15,675 nucleotides of DNA from assembly GCA_946615455.1 (NCBI GenBank), contig CAMOHN010000008.1, positions 1 through 15,675 on the forward strand, given 5' to 3'. The translations under genes were made by a program, and so were the position numbers. Below, one piece after another: positions 1 through 6,945 of this stretch (positions within the stretch are counted from its first letter, which is position 1; each line of letters begins with the position of its first letter). The notes under the pieces were generated by a model. The model was not told the DNA's origin and searched no databases. It worked only from the letters and a program-made list of their open reading frames with translations. The DNA is from an uncultured Bacteroidales bacterium. Lineage in GTDB: Bacteria > Bacteroidota > Bacteroidia > Bacteroidales > Paludibacteraceae.

Positions 1-3000
1 GGCGATAGACCGAGTCCACACCCACTCGGGTGGTGAGGCTGTCCCAATAGATACCGCTTTGATAGAGCAGTTGTCCGTGGAAGTTATAGGGCAGTTCGCT
101 TTGGCACAGAACCACGGAATCGGCATAGTAGAATGACTCGTTTTTGTGGAGTGTCAGCTGATAGACCGAGTCGCAGCCGCTGACGGTCAGGAGACTGTCG
201 TAATAGATACCCGGGCGGGTCAGCACACGCCCGTGGAACAGGTAGGTGCCATCGGGGTTCATGCTGTCTTCGGTCTCAAAGAAATAGGTGGCGGCTTTGT
301 TGACCACAATCTTGAATATACTGTCACAACCGGCACGGGTGTAGAGGGTGTCAAAGTAGATACCCGGCTCGAAGATCTGCTTGCCGCGGAAGGTGATGAC
401 CGAGCCTTGGCAGACCTCGATATAGTCGGTTCTGAGTGACTGGCGGACATGATTGACCGTGAGCTGATAGACCGAGTCGCAGCCGTGCATGGTCTGCAGC
501 GTATCGTAATAGACACCGGCTGTACGGATGTAGCGTCCGCCAAAGTAGATGCTGTCGCCGTCGCAGAGGTCTTGGACCTGCTTGAAGTGATAGACGGGGT
601 GCACGGTCAGTACCAAGCGATAGACCGAGTCCACCCCTTGGCGGGTGGAGAGACTGTCATAGTAGGTGCCGCCTTGGTGGAGCAAGCGCCCGTGGAAGTC
701 ATAGGGCATTTCGCTTTGGCAGAGCACGACCGAGTCGTTGTAGTAATAGACGGGGTTGGCATGCAGGGTAAGGCGATAGACCGAGTCGCAGCCGCTGACC
801 GTGGTGAGGCTGTCCCAATACACACCCGGACGGGTCAGGACACGACCATGGAACAGGTAGGTGCCGTCGGGGTTCATGCTGTCGTCCTGCTCAAAGTAGT
901 AGGTGGAGGCTTTGTTGATGACGAGTTTGAAGATACTGTCGCATCCCTCGCGGGTGCGGATGGTGTCATAATAGACACCGGCATCCATGAACTGCTTGCC
1001 ACGATAGGTGAAGACGGTGCCTTCGCACACCTCGATGTACTCAGTCCGGATGGATTGGGCATGGACGGTCAGCTCGAGGCGATAGACCGAGTCCATACCA
1101 AAGACGGTGTGCAGGCTGTCGTAGTAGGTGCCCGTTTCGTAGAGATACTGCCCGTGCCACAGGTAGGGGGTCTCCAATTGGCATACCGTGTCGGTCTCGC
1201 GGAACAGGTACGAGGGGTTGGTGGTCAGAACCAGTTTGTAGATACTGTCGCAACCGCTGACGGTTTGCAGGGTGTCGAAATAGACTCCCGGTTCGGTCAG
1301 TATACGCCCGTTGAAGTCGTATGTACCGCCCGGGTTCATGTGCTTACGGTCCTCGAAGATGTAGGTGGCGGCTTTGTTGACAATCACCTTATAGACCGAG
1401 TCGCAGCCGTTGTGCGAGAGCAGTGTGTCGTAATAGACCCCGGCATGGTCAATGGTCAGCCCTCGGAAAGACAGAACTGACCCTTCGCACAGCTCCATAT
1501 AACTCTCTTGCAGGTAGCCGGGTAGGACGGTCAGTTTCAGGCAGTAGATACTGTCAAAGCCTGCACGGGTGGTCAGGCTGTCATAGTAAGTGCCCGACTC
1601 ATACAGGTTCTTGCCGTGATAGACATAGGGCAGTTGGTTGGAGCAGGTGGTGTCTGTTTCGATGAAGCGATAGGTGGGGAACACCTGCAGGTTGAGGTGA
1701 TAGACTGAGTCGCAGCCTGCCCGGGTCTTGAGTGCATGGGTGTAGTCATCCGCCTTGCGCAGCGTCTCGCCGAAGAAATCGTAGGAACGGTTGTCGGCTA
1801 TGCGCACTGTGTCATAGAATTGGTAAGACGGTATGCGGTTGACGATGATTTTATAGACCGAGTCACAACCATTGAGGGTATAAAGTGTGTCATAATAGAC
1901 CCCGGGACGGTCAATGTCCATGCCACGGTGGTGCAGCACGGTGTTCTCGCACAGGTTGACGGTCTCGGTCATGTCATAGGACGGATAGACGGTCAGTTCA
2001 AGGCGATAGATAGAGTCGCAACCGGCAACGGTGAGCAGGCTGTCGTCATAGACTCCGGTGGCTGTATATTCTTTGTCCCGATAGGTATAGGTCTGCCGTG
2101 AGCAGATGGTGTCGCGATGGACAAACAGATAGGTGGGGTTGTGCTTGAGGCTCAGGTGAATGATACTGTCGCAGCCGTGAATGGTCTGCAGGGTGTCGTA
2201 GTAGTCGCCCTCCTTGGTCAGTGTGTGCCCGGCAAACTGATAACTCTCGCCTTTGCAGACACTCACATTCCGGTCGATGATATAGGTGGGATAGTCTTTT
2301 ACTGTCCATTCAATCACGCTGTCGCAACCATTGATTGTTGGCAGAGTGTCTAAATAGACACCGGCAGTTGTTACGACACGATTGCCCACTTCAATAGGGA
2401 TTCCGGGGCACTTATAGGTCATCCTCTTGATATAGTACGAGGGGTTTTCATTCAGTGTGAGATAGATGGTACTGTCGCAGCCATAGTCGGTTTGGATGGT
2501 GTGTTTGTAAGTGCCCGCTTGCGTCAGTTGTTGGTCAAAGAACATGTAGGTGGAGCCTTTGCAGAACACATCGGTCATGCTGGATGTGTGTTGTTCATTG
2601 TAGCCGTGTACATAGACCCGTTTCTCTGTGACTGCCGAACAGCGTCCACCGCCTATGTAGGTGGTCAGTTTGATCAAGTATGAACCGGAACGCGAATAGG
2701 TGATGGGCAGATGGGAAATGTCATACTGATTGATTATACGTCCGTCGCCTAAATCCCACTCGGCAGACTCACAAGGCTCTAAGGGAGAGAGCAGGGTAAT
2801 GCCGTCTGCTGAAATGCCGCTCTTCTGGTCTAAATAGAGTGTATCGACACAATTCACACTTTGGCGTATGCCGAAATCGGCAATCGGATAGCGTTTGTAG
2901 GGGGTGGCGCTCAATGTGAACGAACAGCCGGGTTTGCCCACTTGGGACACGTTGCAATAGACGGCTTCGTTGGAAACAGGAACGGTCACATTTTGTTGCG

Positions 3001-3766
3001 TGCCCAATACGGTGGATTGTTCCTCCGTCCCATTGTACCATTGGTAAGTGAAACCTGCCGGTGCCGAGAATGTGATGCGGCTGTCGTCACCACAAGATAG
3101 GTTCTCAATCACTTTTTGTGCACACGAAAGACAGAAATAGGCATAGCCAAAGTGTCCGCTTTGTGCACAATCGTAGGTGGTCAAGCGTATATTGATGGCT
3201 TGTCCGTCATAGTCCGACAGGTCCAGACCGATGGTGGTCCATGGCTTGTAGAGCACACCATTGGCAGTAGCCCAGCCCAGTGACGCACTGGCGATAAAGT
3301 CAAACGAACCGCAGGTGGCATCAATCAAGCGTCCGGCACTATTCAGAATCTCCAGACGGAAACGCGGTTGTTCAGATGCCGGATGTCCGGGGTCTTCCAT
3401 GACGGCAGCATATTTGAGCACCAAGATAGGATTGGTCTTCGCATCAACCTTATAGTTATAGGTGACACTTTCTGCTTCGGAGTCGGTTTTCCAGTTGCCC
3501 AATCGCACCGAGGCTTGCTCTCCATCGGGTACGGTATTGAAAGCATGGGTGATATAATCCAGTTCGTTCTTGTTGGTGTGCACCGTGTGCCGACTGGATG
3601 GACTTGAACTGCCGTAGTCAACCACTCCGGTTCGGCTATAGGGGTTGTTATAATTGCCATAGGTACAGGTGACATCCTTGCCGTTCAGGTTGGTAAAGTC
3701 AATGCATTGTGCTTGCACGATAGTTCCGGTCAATACAAGCAGGAGTGAAAAATAGAGATGTTTCAT
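1..3766 (-). CDS. Giant exported repeat protein (PKD-like domain plus GCDS(V/I)Y modules), 3' end cut by window edge
   Basis: The frame is open from ATG at 3766 to the window edge (at least 1255 residues), and no stop was met. A signal peptide opens the protein (MKHLYFSLLLVLTGTIVQAQ). Next come a roughly 200-residue N-terminal region with the jelly-roll-like motif GHFGYAYF, an Ig/PKD-like stretch with YQWYNGTEE, and a PKD-like domain with AEWDLGDGR. From about base 2580 onward there are at least 17 modules of about 51 residues, consensus GxYYDSLxTxxGCDSVYxLxL. Such modules are common in very large Bacteroidota surface proteins exported by the type IX secretion system; the C-terminal sorting domain would lie outside the window, so this route is inferred. 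The gene begins 40 bases after the beta-barrel gene and is probably co-transcribed with it. Role unknown: adhesin or surface filament is a guess from architecture. Confidence 0.88.
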   Translation of the reverse strand, partial: MKHLYFSLLLVLTGTIVQAQCIDFTNLNGKDVTCTYGNYNNPYSRTGVVDYGSSSPSSRHTVHTNKNELDYITHAFNTVPDGEQASVRLGNWKTDSEAESVTYNYKVDAKTNPILVLKYAAVMEDPGHPASEQPRFRLEILNSAGRLIDATCGSFDFIASASLGWATANGVLYKPWTTIGLDLSDYDGQAINIRLTTYDCAQSGHFGYAYFCLSCAQKVIENLSCGDDSRITFSAPAGFTYQWYNGTEEQSTVLGTQQNVTVPVSNEAVYCNVSQVGKPGCSFTLSATPYKRYPIADFGIRQSVNCVDTLYLDQKSGISADGITLLSPLEPCESAEWDLGDGRIINQYDISHLPITYSRSGSYLIKLTTYIGGGRCSAVTEKRVYVHGYNEQHTSSMTDVFCKGSTYMFFDQQLTQAGTYKHTIQTDYGCDSTIYLTLNENPSYYIKRMTYKCPGIPIEVGNRVVTTAGVYLDTLPTINGCDSVIEWTVKDYPTYIIDRNVSVCKGESYQFAGHTLTKEGDYYDTLQTIHGCDSIIHLSLKHNPTYLFVHRDTICSRQTYTYRDKEYTATGVYDDSLLTVAGCDSIYRLELTVYPSYDMTETVNLCENTVLHHRGMDIDRPGVYYDTLYTLNGCDSVYKIIVNRIPSYQFYDTVRIADNRSYDFFGETLRKADDYTHALKTRAGCDSVYHLNLQVFPTYRFIETDTTCSNQLPYVYHGKNLYESGTYYDSLTTRAGFDSIYCLKLTVLPGYLQESYMELCEGSVLSFRGLTIDHAGVYYDTLLSHNGCDSVYKVIVNKAATYIFEDRKHMNPGGTYDFNGRILTEPGVYFDTLQTVSGCDSIYKLVLTTNPSYLFRETDTVCQLETPYLWHGQYLYETGTYYDSLHTVFGMDSVYRLELTVHAQSIRTEYIEVCEGTVFTYRGKQFMDAGVYYDTIRTREGCDSIFKLVINKASTYYFEQDDSMNPDGTYLFHGRVLTRPGVYWDSLTTVSGCDSVYRLTLHANPVYYYNDSVVLCQSEMPYDFHGRLLHQGGTYYDSLSTRQGVDSVYRLVLTVHPVYHFKQVQDLCDGDSIYFGGRYIRTAGVYYDTLQTMHGCDSVYQLTVNHVRQSLRTDYIEVCQGSVITFRGKQIFEPGIYFDTLYTRAGCDSIFKIVVNKAATYFFETEDSMNPDGTYLFHGRVLTRPGIYYDSLLTVSGCDSVYQLTLHKNESFYYADSVVLCQSELPYNFHGQLLYQSGIYWDSLTTRVGVDSVYR
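2..2580 (-). repeat. Tandem array of 17 modules of about 153 bp inside the giant surface protein, with higher-order super-repeats
   Basis: The anchor GCDS(V/I) or its Cys-less form GxDSVY recurs about every 153-155 bases, near + strand positions 19, 170, 318, 473, 625, 780, 935, 1085, 1238, 1392, 1548, 1703, 1856, 2008, 2165, 2315 and 2470. The first four modules each keep two cysteines. The remaining 13 form three-module sets: A with both cysteines, B lacking the first, C lacking the GCDS cysteine. One extra two-cysteine module (anchor 473) sits between the last two sets. The two sets nearest the window edge are most alike: the block encoding MNPDGTYLFHGRVLTRPG at 219-268 recurs 615 bases away with few changes, which points to recent duplication. 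Confidence 0.9.
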
Positions 3767-3806
3767 CGCTATATGGGGTATAATGTGGGGATGGGTTGTA
3801 AACGAA

Positions 3807-4724
3807 TCAGTTGCCGTAGCACTGGCAGCCTTGGCTTACGCCATAGGAGCCTTTGCTTTTGCCGCCACCGAGCATGTAGGTCAGGCGTACGCCTATATAA
3901 AAGGGCAGGCAGGCATTGGAGCCAGAACCGGTCCAAGCAAAATAGGGCACACCACGCAGCACGGTGGCATTGTCCGAGACGAACAGCACACGCTGCCCCT
4001 GCTCGGGCTTGGCAGTGACCGAAGTCAGTCCCATCTCGGCATACAGACCGATATTGAGTATATGGTTGGTGCGGCGTTGAGGGGTGTAGCGCAACACATC
4101 GTAGCCTGCTTCTAACAAGAGTGAGCCGTTCAGGCGCGAAGAGGCTTGTTGGTCCTGTGAGTCGGCAAAACGACCGTAGTCGTGGTCGCTCATGTCGGCG
4201 AAGTCCTCAATGTATTGGCTGTAGGTGGCAGTGGTGGTGTAGTCCAAACCGGTGGTCACATCCATGGATAGAGGCAGTGAGATTTTGAATCCTGCCCCGC
4301 AATAGAAACCTTGGTAGAAATAGCCCGCCATGACAGGCACACCCACAGCCACACGGCGATAGGAGTCGGTCTGACTGACGGCATAGTGCATGGTGATGGC
4401 CTTGCCCTGCGTGTCTAACGCCGACGCAGAGAGTGTGAACGGACTGACTTTGTAGCGTGCGTTCACCAGACTGATGTCGGCACCGAGGCTTAACCAAAAA
4501 CCGCCTTTCAGACGCAGTTGGTAGCCCAAGCCGCCCATGCCGGCTCCGGCACCCAGAGCCGACACATTGTTAGGAGTACCGTAGAGCGACGAATAGCCGC
4601 CGCTGCCGCTCAAATAAAGAAAATGATAGTCGTCGGCGGCTGACAATGGCTCAATGCCAATGACCGGAAAACAACAAAGCAAGACTGAGGCTAACCGAGT
4701 CAAACAGGAGGAGAATTGTTTCAT
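3807..4724 (-). CDS. Predicted outer-membrane beta-barrel protein
   Basis: This 305-residue protein has a signal peptide (MKQFSSCLTRLASVLLCCFP, ending near LSAADD). The rest alternates polar and hydrophobic residues with many Gly, Tyr and aromatic positions, for example GLGYQLRLKGGFWLSLGAD and YIGVRLTYMLGGG near the end, as expected of an outer-membrane barrel. After the last likely strand comes an odd Gly/Ser/Cys tail ending QGCQCYGN, so the protein does not end on the usual terminal aromatic. It is first in a unit with the giant repeat protein (40-base gap). Barrel-plus-giant-protein pairs such as PorP/SprF with SprB are known in Bacteroidota, but the NPAYAG-type signature of that family is absent. 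A partner role in export or anchoring is inference. Exact family not recognised. Confidence 0.75.
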   Translation of the reverse strand: MKQFSSCLTRLASVLLCCFPVIGIEPLSAADDYHFLYLSGSGGYSSLYGTPNNVSALGAGAGMGGLGYQLRLKGGFWLSLGADISLVNARYKVSPFTLSASALDTQGKAITMHYAVSQTDSYRRVAVGVPVMAGYFYQGFYCGAGFKISLPLSMDVTTGLDYTTTATYSQYIEDFADMSDHDYGRFADSQDQQASSRLNGSLLLEAGYDVLRYTPQRRTNHILNIGLYAEMGLTSVTAKPEQGQRVLFVSDNATVLRGVPYFAWTGSGSNACLPFYIGVRLTYMLGGGKSKGSYGVSQGCQCYGN

Positions 4725-4752
4725 GCAGTGATGTTGGGGTTTTTATAAAAGG

Positions 4753-4787
4753 GTTGTTAATCAGGAGATGTCAAGTGTGGTAACAAC
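4753..4787 (-). repeat. Short inverted repeat just upstream of the beta-barrel gene
   Basis: A perfect 7-bp inverted repeat (GTTGTTA at 4753-4759, TAACAAC at 4781-4787) with a 21-base spacer lies between the T-run at 4790-4795 and the barrel start at 4724. It could be an operator or an mRNA hairpin in the 5' UTR. A TTGACA-like string lies in the spacer, but no good TAnnTTTG follows at the right distance, so I could not define a promoter here. Confidence 0.35.
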
Positions 4788-4789
4788 AT

Positions 4790-4823
4790 AAAAAACAGCG
4801 TGGAGTTCTCTTGTTCCTCACGC
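4790..4823 (-). terminator. Intrinsic terminator upstream of the beta-barrel gene
   Basis: On the minus strand GCGTGAG (4823 to 4817) pairs with CTCCACGC (4805 to 4798) with one bulged base. Two bases then lead into TTTTTT (4795 to 4790). The same 3' arm can instead pair with 4857-4879 in a longer helix, or with part of 4946-5017. The terminator sits 65 bases before the barrel gene in the same orientation. Confidence 0.6.
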
Positions 4824-5090
4824 TTTCCAAGGGCTTCGCAATCCCAGCTCACAGTAGAGGAAACAAACGAAGTCCACGCCGAAATATGCACTCCCGCCAA
4901 AGCATGCCGAGGACACACTTCGGGTGGAATAAATACATATCCCGAGGACATTCATTGTTCCTGTATCGACTGTGAGCAAAATGTTGCGAAGATTTTGGAT
5001 CGCCGATAACTACGTTCAACAAACGCCTTCTTATGTCATTGTTTTTCGCCCTGCCTGTCAGGGGGTGAGCAGACTGATGGCGAAAAATCG
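4790..5090 (-). ncRNA. Structured RNA of about 300 nt: candidate attenuator leader or 6S-like small RNA
   Basis: A good minus-strand promoter (5095-5124) should start a transcript near 5085-5090, and a hairpin followed by six T ends it at 4790. Near the 5' end, TTTTTCGCC (5079-5087) can pair with GGCGAAAAA (5042-5050). Near the 3' end, 4857-4879 pairs with 4798-4819 in an imperfect helix of about 22 bp. It encloses a bubble with CTGTGAGC and a small GGG/CCC hairpin at 4831-4845. The segment 4946-5017 is also extensively complementary to 4805-4875: 8 bp at 4970-4977/4847-4854, 8 bp at 4984-4991/4834-4841, and 5 bp at 4995-4999/4826-4830. These folds exclude one another. A long hairpin with a central bubble recalls 6S RNA (6S-Flavo type), but I do not recognise the family. 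No convincing protein is encoded: the overlapping frames lack family resemblance, and one begins upstream of the predicted transcript start. Confidence 0.55.
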
Positions 5091-5094
5091 GCGG

Positions 5095-5124
5095 CAAAAG
5101 TACTGCATAACAGCGGTATTGCAA
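5095..5124 (-). promoter_or_regulatory. Bacteroidota-type promoter for the structured RNA / barrel-gene leader
   Basis: On the minus strand TTG (5124-5122) is followed after exactly 19 bases by TACTTTTG (5102-5095), a full match to the TTG-N19-21-TAnnTTTG promoter form. Transcription should start just below 5095, at the 5' side of the TTTTTCGCC hairpin. It faces away from the plus-strand promoter at 5167-5197, and the two have the same -7 octamer. Confidence 0.75.
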
Positions 5125-5166
5125 GCGTCTGAATGATTTTTTGTTAGGAAAAAATGCCGTCAATGG

Positions 5167-5197
5167 TTGTACACCTCAAACCAAGCCCGTACTTTTG
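5167..5197 (+). promoter_or_regulatory. Bacteroidota-type promoter of the ABC permease operon
   Basis: TTG (5167-5169), a 20-base spacer and TACTTTTG (5190-5197) match the phylum consensus fully. The ATG at 5211 is only 13 bases past the -7 element, so the mRNA would have a very short leader. This fixes the start of the first permease at 5211 rather than at the upstream in-frame ATG at 5154, which precedes the promoter. Confidence 0.8.
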
Positions 5198-5210
5198 CGC
5201 GTTGAAAACG

Positions 5211-6074
5211 ATGGACACCCCTCAAAACGATAAAAGCTACTGGACCACAGTCATCATGCCCAAAGACCGCGTGCTGTCTTTCAATTGGCGTGAGTTGTGG
5301 CACTACAGGGACATGTACCTGCTCTTTGTCATGCGCGCTTTTCGAACGGCATACAAGCAGACCATTCTCGGTCCATTGTGGTTTCTGATTACGCCCGTGC
5401 TGTCGGTCATTGTGTATGTGGCTGTGTTTGGCGGCATAGCCAACATCCCTACCGACGGTATTCCGCCGGTGTTGTTCTATTTGTTGGGCATCTCGGTATG
5501 GGGTTATTTCGCTTCGTGTTTGAGCAGTACGAGCAACTCGTTTGTCACCAATGCCGATATATTCGGCAAGGTCTATTTTCCGCGCATTATCATGCCGCTG
5601 GTGGCAGTGACGGTCAATCTGCTCAGTTTTGGCATTCAGTTGCTTATTTTCACAGTTTTCTATGTCTATTATGCCATGACGGGGACAGGTTTTCACCTGC
5701 ATTGGCAGGCATGGCTGTTGCCTGTTTATATCTTTATGTTGGCGATGATGGCGGTGGGCTTTGGCATGATAGTGTCCTCGGTGACGACCAAGTACCGCGA
5801 TGTGCAAATCGTGTTTGACAAGATTGTGTCGCTGTGGGTCTATATAACGCCTGTCATCTACCCGTTGTCTATGGTGACCAACCCCAAACTGCACCTGCTC
5901 ATGTCCGTCAATCCGGTTACGCCCGTGATGGAGGCTATCAAGTACTCGCTTTTGGGAGCCGGTGAGTTCTCGTGGACATGGCTTGCCTATAGCGCCGGCA
6001 TGACGCTGTTGTTGCTCTTGTTCGGGCTGATGATGTTCAACAAAGTGCAAAAATCGTTTATGGATACGGTGTGA
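5211..6074 (+). CDS. ABC-2 type permease, polysaccharide/O-antigen export family (copy 1)
   Basis: This 287-residue inner-membrane protein starts MDTPQNDKSYWTT. A cytoplasmic N-terminal segment carries the amphipathic REL-W stretch, followed by six or so hydrophobic segments (for example GPLWFLITPVLSVIVYVAVF and SAGMTLLLLLFGLMM). Family signs are YKQTILGPLW, the VYFPR loop and VSSVTTKYRDVQ. Length and layout match Wzm/TagG-type permeases, which work as dimers with an ATPase to move lipid-linked glycans across the inner membrane. It is first in an operon and overlaps the next, similar permease by one base (TGATG), suggesting translational coupling. No ATP-binding subunit lies in the window. 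The substrate is unknown; a surface polysaccharide is likely. Confidence 0.88.
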   Translation: MDTPQNDKSYWTTVIMPKDRVLSFNWRELWHYRDMYLLFVMRAFRTAYKQTILGPLWFLITPVLSVIVYVAVFGGIANIPTDGIPPVLFYLLGISVWGYFASCLSSTSNSFVTNADIFGKVYFPRIIMPLVAVTVNLLSFGIQLLIFTVFYVYYAMTGTGFHLHWQAWLLPVYIFMLAMMAVGFGMIVSSVTTKYRDVQIVFDKIVSLWVYITPVIYPLSMVTNPKLHLLMSVNPVTPVMEAIKYSLLGAGEFSWTWLAYSAGMTLLLLLFGLMMFNKVQKSFMDTV

Positions 6075-6931
6075 TGGCAAGTAAGAAAGACACATATTGG
6101 ACCACGGTCATCCAACCTCGGGACAAGGGTTGGCACTTGGGGTTGCGCGAGTTGTGGCAGAAACGCTACCTGCTGTGGCTATTTGTCAAGCGGGACATCA
6201 CCGTGCAGTACAAACAGACTATCTTTGGTATGGGGTGGTACTTTGTGGCACCGTTGTTCTCGACGGCAATCTATATGGTGGTTTTCGGCCGCATAGCCAA
6301 TATACCTACGGATGACATACCGCAGCCGGTGTTCTACTTGAGCGGCATCTGCTTGTGGGAGTATTTCTCGTCGTGTCTGACAGCTGTGTCCTCCACTTTC
6401 CAAACCAATGCGGGCTTGTATGGCAAGGTCTATTTCCCGCGATTAGTGTCCCCATTCTCACAGGTGCTTGGCAAGTTGTTCCGTTTCTCGCTGCAATTGG
6501 GTACCTTTGTGATGGTCTATGTCTATTTTGTTTTGCGTGGGGTGGACTTGTGTCCCAATTGGTATCTGCTTTTGTTCCCGCTGATTGTGCTTTGTTTGGC
6601 GGGTATCGCCTTGGGTCTTGGGTTAATTGTGTCTTCGCTGACGACCAAGTATCGCGACCTGACCAATGTGTTCGGCACGCTGGTGTCCCTGTGGATGTAT
6701 GCCACGCCCATTGTCTATCCCCTTAGTTATGTGACCAATCCTGCGCTGCAGAAAGTGATGTTTTATAATCCGTTGACGGCTCTGATTGAAGCCTTCAAGT
6801 ATGGTGCTTACGGAGCCGGAACATTGTCGTGGACGGGTTTGGCATATAGTGCCGGCTGTATGGTCGTGCTGTTGCTAATAGGCATCACACTGTTCAACCG
6901 CAAGCAAAAGTCGTTTATAGATACGATTTGA
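6074..6931 (+). CDS. ABC-2 type permease, polysaccharide/O-antigen export family (copy 2)
   Basis: This 285-residue paralogue of the preceding permease starts at the ATG overlapping its TGA; a GTG three bases earlier is also possible. The two align end to end without large gaps and share blocks such as YWTTVI, FGRIANIPTD (FGGIANIPTD in copy 1), NA-x-x-x-GKVYFPR, TTKYRD, VTNP, LAYSAG and QKSF. A tandem duplication is the simplest origin. They could form a heterodimeric pore or two homodimers with different substrates. The ATPase partner must be encoded elsewhere. Hydrophobic segments and the YKQTIFGMGW motif support the family call. Confidence 0.88.
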   Translation: MASKKDTYWTTVIQPRDKGWHLGLRELWQKRYLLWLFVKRDITVQYKQTIFGMGWYFVAPLFSTAIYMVVFGRIANIPTDDIPQPVFYLSGICLWEYFSSCLTAVSSTFQTNAGLYGKVYFPRLVSPFSQVLGKLFRFSLQLGTFVMVYVYFVLRGVDLCPNWYLLLFPLIVLCLAGIALGLGLIVSSLTTKYRDLTNVFGTLVSLWMYATPIVYPLSYVTNPALQKVMFYNPLTALIEAFKYGAYGAGTLSWTGLAYSAGCMVVLLLIGITLFNRKQKSFIDTI

Positions 6932-6945
6932 TATAGGTTTTCTCC

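Noticed and set aside
146..1480. Long plus-strand frames (97 and 343 residues) opposite the giant repeat protein
   Set aside because: They are antisense shadows of the repeat modules: their IDRVA-like repeats mirror the DSVY codons, while the minus frame has a signal peptide and recognised domains.
1..2580. Repeat array as CRISPR
   Set aside because: The 153-bp periodicity is coding, in frame and degenerate; there are no short identical repeats with unique spacers.
4725..4795. TTGACA-like string upstream of the barrel gene as a sigma-70-like promoter
   Set aside because: No TAnnTTTG at the expected spacing; the nearest TATAAA-like string is about 21 bases away and such boxes are not typical for this phylum.
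4800..5009. Plus-strand reading frame of 69 residues
   Set aside because: It lies opposite the structured RNA, has no visible promoter and no recognisable motif.
4757..5163. Minus-strand reading frames of 64 and 104 residues, and a 45-residue frame from the ATG near 4955, in the region upstream of the barrel gene
   Set aside because: They overlap the strongly structured RNA, show no signal peptide or family resemblance, and the longest begins upstream of the promoter at 5095-5124. A short leader peptide cannot be excluded, but nothing supports one.
5154..5210. Upstream in-frame ATG extending the first permease by 19 residues
   Set aside because: The consensus promoter at 5167-5197 lies inside the extension, and the paralogue starts at the position matching 5211.
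5160..6095. 311-residue minus-strand frame opposite the first permease
   Set aside because: Rich in His and Arg with no membrane or domain pattern; it is an antisense shadow of a clear ABC permease.
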